Below, in pieces: positions 17,611 to 26,147 of a stretch of 64,000 nucleotides of DNA. Below the pieces are notes generated by a model. It had not been told where the DNA came from. It saw only the letters and a program-made list of their open reading frames with translations, and did not search any database. The DNA lies in NCBI RefSeq assembly GCF_011316935.1, contig NZ_WLYS01000006.1, positions 62,001-126,000 on the forward strand, given 5' to 3'. The stretch is from Sphingobacterium chungjuense (GTDB lineage: Bacteria; Bacteroidota; Bacteroidia; Sphingobacteriales; Sphingobacteriaceae). Both the position numbers and the translations under genes were made by a program. Each line of letters begins with the position of its first letter. Position 1 is the stretch's first letter.

Positions 17611-19506
17611 TTAGTGTAAATATTGTTTCAAAAAGCCTTCGATTTCCTGAAAGTATAAAGCCATATTTTCTTCGCTCTTAAAGCGGCGACCTTCCTCCTC
17701 TTTGAATATATAACGTACCGGAATGTTATTTTGCTTTAAGCGCGCTACGAACTGATTCGCATCGGTCACTGAAGTATATTTATCCTTCCCGCCTTGAAAA
17801 AACAGAACAGGCTTCTTGACCTTGCCCGCATGAAACAGCGGTGATATTGTCTTGAAAAATTCTGCTTCACGCTCAGGATTGCCGATGATCTGATAATACA
17901 TCTGCACATAAGGTTTCAAATGTGGTGGTATCTCTTTGAAATAGGTAAACAGATTGCTATAGCCCGACGAGGAAATAATACATTCGTACATCGATGGGTT
18001 GAAACTCGCGGCATGCAATGCTGAATAGCCACCAAAACCCGTCCCCATGATCGCCATACGGTTTTTATCCACCTTGCCTTCGTGAATAAGCCAAGTGACA
18101 CCGTCGGTAATATCAGACTGAATTCGACCGCCCCATTCGCGAAATCCGGCCGACCAAAAAGCTTTGCCATATCCCGTAGTGCCGCGGTAATTAATCTGAA
18201 AAACGGCATAACCGCGATTAGCTAAGAATTGTACTTCTGGATTGAAACCCCAATCGTCCCGACGACTTGGTCCATCATGCACCAGCACTACAAGCGGACA
18301 ATTTTTCTTCTTACCTTTCGGATAGGTGATAAAACCATTTATTTCTTGATTGTCGCGCGCATTGAACTTTACAAACTCCATGGGCAACATTTTCTCTTCC
18401 TTCAAATCAGGATATGACGTCATGAGCAATGTAAATTCATCTGTGCTTTTATTGTAATAATACACTTCTCCCGCTCGCACATCGCTATAAACCCGAATGA
18501 TAAAACGCTCTAAGTCGCGATCCATATCCAAAAAATCTACCGCAGAACCTTTAAAATGTCGCTGAATGATTTCATAAGTTGATTTTAGCTGAGTATCAAA
18601 AAAGCGATATTCTTTTCGACATGCACTTGTCGTGGCAAACAACTGTTGGTGCAATTGATGAGAAAAGCCCTCATTGTTCACATCTACCTGATCATCAGCG
18701 AATAATTCGCGAATCTCTTTTCCGGCAGATACATCGTATTCCACTATGGCAAACTTGTCTCTATTCTGATTGGACATGGCCACGACAGACGTGGTCGATT
18801 CACCTAAATATCCAACAGGATGCACCGAGGTCTTGAAGTCGTATACCGCGACTTCTCGAAACTGTTGTTGCTCGTTGGCTCGGTACAAAATAGATTCTTG
18901 CACACTATCGTTCGTTAGAGCCAGCCGTACCACGCCATCTGGCGAAGGTATCCAAGAAGTGATCGATCCAGGATTTTTGTATACCAACTCAGGCTTTCTG
19001 CCATCTAAAAATATCTTGTAGAGATCAAATACACTGGAGTCTCGCGTATTTAAGGAGGCGTACATTGCGCCCTGATAATCCCGAATCGGCTGCATAAATT
19101 TCAAACGACTCTTGACGGGTTCGAGCAGCGCATGAATGGAATCTGTGGCAATATCTACCGCATGCAATCGCAAGATATCGTCGGTGTAATGTGAATTAGA
19201 AAACACAATGATACTATCATTGGCCCAATTGAAATTTTGAACGTTAAGATTATCTTGATAGGTCAATTGCTTGGATTTATCCCCGTCGGATAAATCCATA
19301 ATAAAAATATTCTTACAATGATCGTGAAGACCTAAATAAGCAATCTTACTGCCATCAGGTGAAAGCTTAAAATTGCTTCGATCAGGCTTGTATATAAAAC
19401 TTTCTATTGGCAAGATCTCATTTTGCTCCGTAGCAGAGCCGCATGCCTGCACCAATAGCGACAGCATGAATAGAAAACAGATCGTATGTAAGTACCTAAA
19501 ATTCAT
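17611..19506 (-). CDS. S9-fold lipoprotein lacking catalytic Ser and His (pseudo-peptidase)
   Basis: About 631 residues from ATG at 19506, which puts a signal helix before the lipobox LVQAC; an ATG at 19530 is the alternative. The N-terminal two thirds is a WD-like beta-propeller (for example FKLSPDGSKIAYLG). The C-terminal alpha/beta-hydrolase domain has VLVHDGPSRRDDWGF and GYAVFQINYRGTTGYGK, both typical of prolyl oligopeptidase family S9. The nucleophile motif GxSxGG reads GTGFGG, so Gly490 replaces Ser. D575 is kept in GKDKYTSV, but the usual GHGF reads GRRF, so Arg607 replaces His. Two of three triad residues are gone, so hydrolysis is unlikely. It heads an operon with a histidine kinase and response regulator and may act as a sensor or binding protein. 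Confidence 0.9.
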   Translation of the reverse strand: MNFRYLHTICFLFMLSLLVQACGSATEQNEILPIESFIYKPDRSNFKLSPDGSKIAYLGLHDHCKNIFIMDLSDGDKSKQLTYQDNLNVQNFNWANDSIIVFSNSHYTDDILRLHAVDIATDSIHALLEPVKSRLKFMQPIRDYQGAMYASLNTRDSSVFDLYKIFLDGRKPELVYKNPGSITSWIPSPDGVVRLALTNDSVQESILYRANEQQQFREVAVYDFKTSVHPVGYLGESTTSVVAMSNQNRDKFAIVEYDVSAGKEIRELFADDQVDVNNEGFSHQLHQQLFATTSACRKEYRFFDTQLKSTYEIIQRHFKGSAVDFLDMDRDLERFIIRVYSDVRAGEVYYYNKSTDEFTLLMTSYPDLKEEKMLPMEFVKFNARDNQEINGFITYPKGKKKNCPLVVLVHDGPSRRDDWGFNPEVQFLANRGYAVFQINYRGTTGYGKAFWSAGFREWGGRIQSDITDGVTWLIHEGKVDKNRMAIMGTGFGGYSALHAASFNPSMYECIISSSGYSNLFTYFKEIPPHLKPYVQMYYQIIGNPEREAEFFKTISPLFHAGKVKKPVLFFQGGKDKYTSVTDANQFVARLKQNNIPVRYIFKEEEGRRFKSEENMALYFQEIEGFLKQYLH

Positions 19507-19524
19507 AAATTGCGACAGCACCTT

Positions 19525-19566
19525 TTCCAAATATTGGAATTATTTAGTGATTTGCACGAAGTGCAA
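19525..19566. promoter_or_regulatory. Two short inverted repeats upstream of pseudo-peptidase operon
   Basis: TTCCAA-ATA-TTGGAA (19525-19539) and TTGCAC-GAA-GTGCAA (19552-19566) are both 6-3-6 perfect inverted repeats within 42 bases, between divergently transcribed genes. They could be operators, possibly for the operon's own regulator. No direct evidence. Confidence 0.4.
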
Positions 19567-19627
19567 CTTTAATTTTACAGGGAAGGGAATGTTTCTTCTT
19601 TCACATCTCAGCTCGCAAAAAAAAACG

Positions 19628-19635
19628 TAATTTTG
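19628..19635 (+). promoter_or_regulatory. -7 element TAATTTTG just before DUF4286 start
   Basis: TAATTTTG matches TAnnTTTG and ends four bases before the ATG at 19640, which would give a leaderless or nearly leaderless mRNA. Confidence 0.42.
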
Positions 19636-19639
19636 AGCC

Positions 19640-19930
19640 ATGTATTTGTACAACATCTCTATCATTGTCGAAGAATCTGCACATGCTGATGCTATTAATT
19701 GGGTTACTACTACCTTTGTACCAACTCTACCAAGCCAGCACCAGCCACAGTTATTGAGCTTATTGGATTCGCCTCACGAAGGCCATACCTACTCGCTACA
19801 ACTAAAATTTGATGAGCGAGCTACGTTGGAAGATTTTAAAGCCGAATTTTTGCATCAGTTGCAGCATTATTTAGCGACTAATCACGCAGAACGCGCATTT
19901 ATCTTTGATAGTACAATGCAGTATTTGTAG
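19640..19930 (+). CDS. DUF4286 family small protein
   Basis: A 96-residue cytoplasmic protein: MYLYNISIIVEESAHADAIN, a middle HEGHTYSLQLKFDERATLEDF and an end FIFDSTMQYL fit the DUF4286 family of Bacteroidota, a ferredoxin-like small fold with no known function. There is no signal peptide or membrane helix. It stands alone between divergent and convergent genes, with a promoter-like element directly before the ATG. Family recognised from pattern; function unknown. Confidence 0.8.
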   Translation: MYLYNISIIVEESAHADAINWVTTTFVPTLPSQHQPQLLSLLDSPHEGHTYSLQLKFDERATLEDFKAEFLHQLQHYLATNHAERAFIFDSTMQYL

Positions 19931-19964
19931 CATTTCGAACCTCATTTTTGAGGTTATGGTATGA

Positions 19965-20222
19965 TCAGAGAAACTTACGCTGTGGTTTTACTCTGTACTT
20001 CTTATACCACAAAACACCTATTCCTGCACCAATAATGAACGGCATTGCCAGAAGAAAAAGGATACCATCATTCAGACCTTTTCCCTGCATATTACCTTCC
20101 TTGGTACTATTTTCTGCATTGAGCGTACACATAGCACATTGTGCTTCGCCGCGAAGCGGAATGATTGACGATGCGGCAATAGTAAACACTATAGCCAGAA
20201 CGAATTGCCTGATATAAACCAT
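19965..20222 (-). CDS. Small secreted/membrane protein with CxxC motif
   Basis: An 85-residue protein from ATG at 20222. A hydrophobic N-terminus (FVLAIVFTIAASSI) acts as signal or anchor, followed by EAQCAMCTLNAENS, a short loop and a membrane helix (GILFLLAMPFIIGAGIGVLWY) with a basic tail. Small proteins with this QCAMC-loop-membrane layout are common conserved hypotheticals in Bacteroidota. The CxxC could bind metal or be redox active. It lies 41 bases downstream of the pseudouridine synthase gene and may be the last gene of the Mla run. Longer starts overlapping that gene lack support. Confidence 0.7.
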   Translation of the reverse strand: MVYIRQFVLAIVFTIAASSIIPLRGEAQCAMCTLNAENSTKEGNMQGKGLNDGILFLLAMPFIIGAGIGVLWYKKYRVKPQRKFL

Positions 20223-20263
20223 AGGGCAAAAATAAGTAATTAAATATAGTTCGGGGAATCGGA

Positions 20264-20950
20264 TTAGAGCAAGGTGTTGAACTTTTCCCAAAATCCATCG
20301 ACTGGAACTGTCGCCTCAATACGCATTGGCTCATCCTTTACAGGATGCTCGAAAGCTAAAGCGCGAGAATGCAAACAGATGGTTCGCTGATGGCTACCTC
20401 GCGGGTAACCATACTTATTATCACCTACAATAGGACAGCCCATATACGCTAATTGCGCTCTGATTTGATGCGTACGCCCTGTCAGCGGTTTTACTTCTAA
20501 CAGATAAAAACCATTCAACTCGCCGATCACTTTATAATCTAGTTCGGCTCGGCTTCCATTTTTCACTTCGCGATCGTATGCTTTCGTAATCATTTTCTTA
20601 CGATCGCGTAGCAACCAATTCACCAATTTTGCCTCCTCTGCTGGAGGTTGATTGCGCACCACCGCCAAGTAACTTTTCTGCACCTTGCGATCGTGAAACA
20701 AGCGATTCATCCGATCCAACGCTTTACTCGTTTTTGCAAATAAGATCATGCCACTCACCGGCCGATCCAATCGATGAATCACACCTAGAAAAGCAGCCGG
20801 CTTATTGTACTTTTTCTCCAAGTATTGCTTGGTCATGTCTTCGAGCGACAAATCTCCCGTCACATCTACCTGTACGATATCACCACCACGCTTATTGATC
20901 GCGATGAGGTGATTATCTTCATAGATAACATCTTTATCCGTAATTCCCAT
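20264..20950 (-). CDS. RluA family pseudouridine synthase
   Basis: A 228-residue enzyme isomerising uridine to pseudouridine in RNA. The catalytic motif HRLDRPVSG (Asp in the centre, about residue 63) and [20 protein letters not shown] near 165 are diagnostic of the RluA family. It lacks an S4 domain, having the short RluA/RluC-core form. ATG at 20950 is chosen; a GTG at 20956 is possible. It starts 20 bases after the MCE gene stop and so probably is co-transcribed with the Mla genes, without obvious functional link. Target position in RNA cannot be told from sequence. Confidence 0.92.
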   Translation of the reverse strand: MGITDKDVIYEDNHLIAINKRGGDIVQVDVTGDLSLEDMTKQYLEKKYNKPAAFLGVIHRLDRPVSGMILFAKTSKALDRMNRLFHDRKVQKSYLAVVRNQPPAEEAKLVNWLLRDRKKMITKAYDREVKNGSRAELDYKVIGELNGFYLLEVKPLTGRTHQIRAQLAYMGCPIVGDNKYGYPRGSHQRTICLHSRALAFEHPVKDEPMRIEATVPVDGFWEKFNTLL

Positions 20951-20970
20951 GAGCACTGCTATACCTTTTC

Positions 20971-21984
20971 CTACCGGCTTTTATTTGCGTTTTTAATAGA
21001 ATCTTGACGCGCTTTTTCTTCCGCCTTTGCACGTTTCTTGAAGAAACCGCGTAATAAAAAGTTGCTCTGCAAAGCTTCCATATTTTCATCGAGCTTCTCT
21101 GTGCTCAGGTTGAGGTTTCTCAGAATCTCCTTAATCTCTTCTGCCGCCGCTGGATCATTTGTCAACACGCCTATGGCATTATCCTTTTCATTTAAACGGT
21201 CGGAGACTTGATTTAGATTGACCATCAATGCATTGGCCGTCTGCGTTACACCCTGCAATTGAGATGCTGATGCTCTCAAGCTAGCAAACACGGCTGTATC
21301 CGTAGTCAAGTCATGAATCAACCCTTGCTCGCTGTTCAGTTTATTGGTCAAGGTCACGACATTTTTCATGCTGCGATCTACACTGTTCATCGAGCTCTGC
21401 ATCGAAGCCAGCGATGCTTTCAATGAGTTGGCAATGGATTCGTCTGCCAACAATGCCCCTACAGAGCCTTTCCCTTCTACGAGATTAGCAGACAGCACAG
21501 CAAAGTTTTTGGTAATTTCCAACAAGTTTTCGTTGTTGATTTGTAGCGTGTGTAGCATCGCTTCTACACCTCCAGCGGGTTTGGAGCTAATCTGGTCACC
21601 ACTTACAATAGCGGGTGCTGCAGGCGATCCGCCTTCGAGACTGATAATCGCATTACCAATCAATCCATCAGAGCCTAATGTTGCTTGTACATCTTTCCGG
21701 ATGTACTGGCTAGACTTTTCTTCAATATGCATGACCACACGCACATTTTCGACGCTTTCGAAGGCAATTTGTTTAACAATACCTACCTTCACGCCCGAAA
21801 ACCAAACATTGTTGCCGACCTTCAAACCCTTGACATCGTGAAAGTATGTAGTGACCTCTACATTTTTGCTAAATCTATTTTGTAACGTACCTAGCACCAA
21901 TATACCGGCAACTAAAATAACCAAACCTACCAAAACAAAGAGGCCGACTATTATAGAACGTTTAGTTTCTTTTGTATTGCTCAT
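20971..21984 (-). CDS. MCE-domain protein, MlaD-like
   Basis: A 337-residue inner-membrane-anchored protein. One membrane helix (about 10-32, [18 protein letters not shown]) precedes a single MCE domain (about 38-118, [21 protein letters not shown]). A long alpha-helical part follows with repeated small-residue and Asn/Leu patterns (about 140-310), which in related proteins forms a hydrophobic needle or barrel for lipid passage, and a charged tail. MlaD-type proteins hexamerise on the MlaE permease and move phospholipids between membranes. The gene is nine bases from the ATPase gene. Mla-type assignment is strong; direction of lipid movement unknown. Confidence 0.9.
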   Translation of the reverse strand: MSNTKETKRSIIVGLFVLVGLVILVAGILVLGTLQNRFSKNVEVTTYFHDVKGLKVGNNVWFSGVKVGIVKQIAFESVENVRVVMHIEEKSSQYIRKDVQATLGSDGLIGNAIISLEGGSPAAPAIVSGDQISSKPAGGVEAMLHTLQINNENLLEITKNFAVLSANLVEGKGSVGALLADESIANSLKASLASMQSSMNSVDRSMKNVVTLTNKLNSEQGLIHDLTTDTAVFASLRASASQLQGVTQTANALMVNLNQVSDRLNEKDNAIGVLTNDPAAAEEIKEILRNLNLSTEKLDENMEALQSNFLLRGFFKKRAKAEEKARQDSIKNANKSR

Positions 21985-21992
21985 AGCTTATA

Positions 21993-22766
21993 TTACCTTA
22001 TAAAATTGTAATCATAAAATGGTTTGACACGGGCATCATCTGTGTCAAAAATTTCGTGGAATGTGCCTTGACGTTCAAATCGCCCGTCTAACAACATCAC
22101 CATCCGATCGCTTACCTGCTTGGCGCAAGCAAGATCATGCGTAATAATGATTGAGGAAGTGTTGTAGCGCGCTTGCACATCGTTTATTAAGTTATTTATT
22201 TCCAAGCAGGTGATAGGATCCAAGCCTGCAGTGGGTTCGTCGTACAACATAATATCTGGACGTAGAATCAATGTTCTAGCAATACCAATCCTCTTTCTTT
22301 GCCCACCACTCAATTCCGAAGGCATCTGATTGATAGCTTGCGAAAGACCGACGCCTTCTAGCACGTCTTCTACCTCTCTATCTATCTCTGCTCTGCTGAG
22401 GTTTCGCTTATTGCGCACCAAGGGAAATTCTAGGTTTTCGCGCACGGTCATACTATCGTACAGCGCACTATTTTGAAATGAAAAACCGATGCGTAACCGC
22501 AACTTTTGCAATTCTTTTTCGGAAAGCGCGGTCACTTCCTGACCCAACACACGGATTGATCCGGCATCCGGCATAAGCAGTCCGGAAATCATCTTAATCA
22601 ATACAGACTTTCCGGTACCCGATCGCCCTAACACCACCAAATTTTCTCTGTTATATAATTTAAGATCTACATCGCGCAAAATGTGTAGATCTCCGAAAGA
22701 TTTGCTCACATTGTCCACATGTATGACCACGTCTTGCGGGTCTATTACTGGCTTATTTTTTTCCAT
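21993..22766 (-). CDS. Lipid ABC transporter ATPase, MlaF-like
   Basis: A 257-residue ATPase with Walker A GRSGTGKS (about 49-56), Q-loop in GFSFQNSALYDSMTVRENL, signature LSGGQRKR (about 152) and Walker B IMLYDEPTAGLDP. The FSFQNSALYDSMTV segment is typical of MlaF/MkI-class ATPases. It energises the MlaE-like permease, whose gene stops three bases upstream, and the MCE protein gene follows after eight bases. No MlaB- or MlaC-like gene is seen in the cluster, as is usual in Bacteroidota. Confidence 0.93.
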   Translation of the reverse strand: MEKNKPVIDPQDVVIHVDNVSKSFGDLHILRDVDLKLYNRENLVVLGRSGTGKSVLIKMISGLLMPDAGSIRVLGQEVTALSEKELQKLRLRIGFSFQNSALYDSMTVRENLEFPLVRNKRNLSRAEIDREVEDVLEGVGLSQAINQMPSELSGGQRKRIGIARTLILRPDIMLYDEPTAGLDPITCLEINNLINDVQARYNTSSIIITHDLACAKQVSDRMVMLLDGRFERQGTFHEIFDTDDARVKPFYDYNFIR

Positions 22767-22769
22767 AAC

Positions 22770-23528
22770 TTATGTGAGTAATGATAATAATTGAACAATC
22801 AGCAATTCTTCAATGAACACAATAAACATGGAGGCCACCACGGCGCTATTCGCCGCCTTACCAACGCCTTCTGTCCCTTTAGAAGAAAAGTAACCGACAT
22901 AGGTACTCACAAAACCAATGGTAAAACCAAACACGAGTGCCCGAAAGGTCATCGCGAATACATCCACCATCTTGATCGTGTTGAATACTTGAGAGAAAAA
23001 ACTCAACATACTCAATTGATCCTTAGAAATAATACTGAGATAACCGCCCATTAGCCCGATCCCTGCTACATAAAAGGTAAGTACGGGAATCATGAACGTG
23101 GTCGCTAAGACGCGACTTACGATTAGAAATTTGAATGGATTCGTACCAGACACTTCCATCGCATCAATCTGCTCCGTCACGTTCATAGAGCTGAGCTCTG
23201 CACCAATCTGGGAACCAATCTTGCCCGAACCGATCAATGCCGTTACGAGTGGTGCTAACGCACGCACAATAGCGATCGATATCAAAGCAGGAATCATCGA
23301 CGATGCACCAAATTCTTCTAGCGACGGCCTCGACTGTTTTGTAAACACAAAACCTACAATAAACCCTGTTAAACTGATTAGTGGAAATGACTTCCAGCCG
23401 ATCTCATAACATTGCCTAATAAACTCTTTAAATTCAAATGGCGGACTGACCACTTCGCGAAAAAAACGCATCAAGAAACGATGGATTTTTGCAAATTCTA
23501 ATAGTAACACCCTGATCTTCTTCCACAT
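22770..23528 (-). CDS. Lipid ABC transporter permease, MlaE-like
   Basis: About 252 residues from ATG at 23528 (MWKKIRVLLLEF); an earlier start at 23576 would add an unlikely 16 residues. The permease domain (PF02405 type) has QCYEIGWKSFPLISLTGFIVG, the conserved segment IGSGKIGSQIGAELSSMNVTEQIDAMEV (about residues 100-127) and several membrane helices to the end. First gene of the run mlaE-mlaF-mlaD-pseudouridine synthase. A promoter-like TAACTTTG lies 46 bases upstream. Role: maintenance of outer-membrane lipid asymmetry or lipid transport, by homology. Confidence 0.93.
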   Translation of the reverse strand: MWKKIRVLLLEFAKIHRFLMRFFREVVSPPFEFKEFIRQCYEIGWKSFPLISLTGFIVGFVFTKQSRPSLEEFGASSMIPALISIAIVRALAPLVTALIGSGKIGSQIGAELSSMNVTEQIDAMEVSGTNPFKFLIVSRVLATTFMIPVLTFYVAGIGLMGGYLSIISKDQLSMLSFFSQVFNTIKMVDVFAMTFRALVFGFTIGFVSTYVGYFSSKGTEGVGKAANSAVVASMFIVFIEELLIVQLLSLLT

Positions 23529-23573
23529 GGAAATGAGTTGCTTTTCTAATACTGACCGAAACCAAAAACAGGT

Positions 23574-23581
23574 CAAAGTTA
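23574..23581 (-). promoter_or_regulatory. Putative -7 element for Mla operon
   Basis: Reads TAACTTTG on the minus strand, an exact TAnnTTTG match, 46 bases upstream of the MlaE-like start. Confidence 0.42.
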
Positions 23582-23715
23582 CAAACTTTTTTAGTTTCTA
23601 TGGAGCTGATCTTAATTATTCATGTATGAATTAACACATTGCATTCTTCAAATTTCACTTGAGGCTACTACACACGCTTTAAGCCACTTCCAACTTCCTC
23701 GAACTATACTGAAAA

Positions 23716-24201
23716 ATGCACCGGATATGGCGCTTAGATGAAGGAGTTACCTATACTTTTGTGGCAGTTTCTTTAGGCAGCGCAAATGTCATACCTCCGA
23801 CAATTCCAGATGAGATCTCTGCGAGAAATTTGAATAATGCGCACATAACCATTAGCACCACCGGAACAAGTGTCCTTATGTATGATAAAGAGATCATGAC
23901 TGTTAGCGGCAATGGCATCAACCGTGTGAACTTACTTTTAAGACCCTTAAAACCATTCATTAATGTTAGAATTAATGCTGCACAGACTGGTCAAAATATT
24001 ACGGCAGTCGAAGGTGCATTTCGACCGCACAATAATGGTATGACTGGCACTCTTTCAGACGAATCTCATAGCCAAAGTGGCGTTGCTTCATCAGCTCTGG
24101 TTACCCATGGTACTAACGGAGTTTTTACTGCTACATCACACCTACAAAAAATTACAAACGTAGCGCTTCTCCTACATTTTACTGGAAATAAGTTGAAGTG
24201 A
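23716..24201 (+). pseudogene. Truncated FISUMP/fimbrillin-like paralog
   Basis: A 161-codon frame matching only the middle of the lipoprotein family found at 24325, 31779 and 33759. It begins within the segment TYTFVAVSL, corresponding to the family's conserved core, keeps NRVNLLLRPLKPFINVRINAAQTGQNITAVEG, then loses similarity after about residue 115 and stops without the C-terminal FISUMP domain. It has no signal peptide or lipobox, so it could not reach the surface as its relatives do. It lies just upstream of a full copy. Best read as a remnant of a tandem duplication; a donor for recombination is possible. Whether it is translated is unknown. Confidence 0.7.
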
Positions 24202-24324
24202 TTTTCACCATACGATACACATGTATACTTTTACGTAAAAATCATCATATGGCATATTAATAAGTGCCTGCCGTGTTTAACAAAAAAAATTCACCATTGA
24301 ATTGATCTCACAAAACCTACCCAA

Positions 24325-25926
24325 ATGAATACTTCACTCAAAATGATCATAGTGCTCACTATCGCGCTCTCACTGATAGCAATGTTGCAAACATCATGTA
24401 GCAAGTCTGATTCAAATGGCCCGGAAAACTTATCTACCGCGCTTGTTCAAGTGTCTTTAGCTGGCGCTACCTACGACTCTGAAGAGACGATCGGAAATAG
24501 AGCCGCTACGCCGACAGAGGTCGCCACACAACGCAGTACCATCGCACTAAACGAGGATTTTTTGATGGTGGCCGAATTACGACCAGAAGAGCAAATGACT
24601 TCACTGAAAGATAAGGGTAAAGCCGCCATAGAAGTTACTGATCTTGATCAAAACATCCGTTATCGTTTGCTTGTCTATAATCAATCTGGAGCATTCGTCA
24701 CAGAGCGTGATTATATACGGGGTTCAGAAGCTAGTACGCCGGAATTGAAATTAGATCACGGAACTACCTACACTTTTGTTGCGATCTCCCTAAACAATAG
24801 CAATACCTTAGCCGCCACTTCCCCCGCCATAGCAACACGCACCTTAGACAATTCGCAAATTGCTGTCACTGGCGGAACTACTCAACTCATGTATTATAAA
24901 CATACGATGACGGTAACTGCCACTGATATCAATCGCCTTGACATCATCTTCAAAAACAAAAAACCCTATATTAATACAACGATAAATTCCTCACAGACAG
25001 GCTACAATATTACCGCGGTCACAGCGAATTTATCACCACATAACAATGCTATGCTTGTGCGGTTATCCGATGGCTCACATACCCGAACCGGTAGCGCAGT
25101 AAATGCCGCTCCAGCCTTCGCTCCGCTAAATAGTCAGATAGTAACAGGAGGAATTTCGATTAATGCGGCAGATAATAATACGACTACGTTTACTATTTCT
25201 AACATTACGATCGGCACGATTACCGCAACTAACCTAGTACCTTTCAACAATCTAAATGTGACCGCTGGAGTTCGGTATAACCTGATCATAAATATTGTAC
25301 CAAACGATGCAAACATAACACATCAGGGTCAAGATGCTGTGCGAATTAATGGACAAATATGGATGAAACGTAATTTGGGCGCATCCACCACACTAAATCC
25401 TGATGTAGCTCCCTTCAATAATCTCATCGGGAATTTCTATCAATGGGGTAGCTCAGCGGTAGTAGCTACTGGCACCACCGCTGCTGGCGCCATAAGCGGA
25501 TGGAGTAACAATTATACCGGCATACCGGCAAATAGATGGAATTTGGGAAGCGAAGCCTCACCTACAAAAAATACATCTTTTGATCCATGCCCCAGCGGTT
25601 TTAGAGTTCCTAGTCTTGCGGAAATGACTACTTTACTGAACTCTACACGGCATTCAGATATCGGAAACTTTTCCACCGTGGATCCATTAGGTACCGCGAA
25701 AGTATTAACCAGCCCTCGCAATGCAAATGCAAAACTAACGTTCCCATTAGCAGGAAATCGCAATTGGAACAATGGAGCAAGAGAGGTGAGAGCAGTTTCT
25801 GGCTATTTTTGGAGCTCCACTCCGGTAAACACGGATGCAAGACACTATGGTTTTCATCAAGGTCTAGAAAACATTGGCGAAAGTGTGAAGGCATGGGGAT
25901 TTAATATACGATGTATTGCCCAATAA
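24325..25926 (+). CDS. FISUMP-domain fimbrillin-like lipoprotein, copy A
   Basis: A 533-residue surface lipoprotein. The signal helix ends in lipobox LQTSC; the mature protein begins CSKSDSNG. Residues 30-330 form a fimbrillin-like beta region: ESEETIGNRAAT, DFLMVAELRPEE, RYRLLVYNQSGAFVTERDYI and TYTFVAISL. Residues about 350-533 match the FISUMP domain (named from Fibrobacter), with INGQIWMKRNLGA, GNFYQWGSS, FDPCPSGFRVPSLAEM, YFWSST and a final RCIAQ. Related to copies B and C but more diverged. FISUMP domains are suspected sugar or surface-binding modules. Stands alone, with a strong hairpin after the stop. Function unknown; adhesin or ligand-binding is inference. Confidence 0.82.
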   Translation: MNTSLKMIIVLTIALSLIAMLQTSCSKSDSNGPENLSTALVQVSLAGATYDSEETIGNRAATPTEVATQRSTIALNEDFLMVAELRPEEQMTSLKDKGKAAIEVTDLDQNIRYRLLVYNQSGAFVTERDYIRGSEASTPELKLDHGTTYTFVAISLNNSNTLAATSPAIATRTLDNSQIAVTGGTTQLMYYKHTMTVTATDINRLDIIFKNKKPYINTTINSSQTGYNITAVTANLSPHNNAMLVRLSDGSHTRTGSAVNAAPAFAPLNSQIVTGGISINAADNNTTTFTISNITIGTITATNLVPFNNLNVTAGVRYNLIINIVPNDANITHQGQDAVRINGQIWMKRNLGASTTLNPDVAPFNNLIGNFYQWGSSAVVATGTTAAGAISGWSNNYTGIPANRWNLGSEASPTKNTSFDPCPSGFRVPSLAEMTTLLNSTRHSDIGNFSTVDPLGTAKVLTSPRNANAKLTFPLAGNRNWNNGAREVRAVSGYFWSSTPVNTDARHYGFHQGLENIGESVKAWGFNIRCIAQ

Positions 25927-25938
25927 CTTTAAAACAGC

Positions 25939-25982
25939 TATGCATACCGAAGGCGTCTTTAAATACGCCTTTGGTATGCATA
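25939..25982 (+). terminator. Hairpin after copy A
   Basis: An 18-bp stem with one G-U pair (25939-25956 with 25965-25982) starts 13 bases after the stop. No T-run follows, so termination by this hairpin alone is less certain. Confidence 0.6.
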
Positions 25983-26147
25983 ACTAAATCAACATCAGTA
26001 TAATATCAAACGAAGTAAGCCTAATATACTACCATAAAATCGTACAATTCGAGAATAAATCATACATAAGGGCGCCAAGTATTAAACCTTATATTTTATT
26101 ACGTAGTCATAATAAAAGATATAATTGAAAAACTAAAACTTGGAGCC

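Noticed and set aside
23577-23715. N-terminal coding part of the truncated FISUMP paralog
   Set aside because: No continuation of the family's signal or core was found in any frame here.
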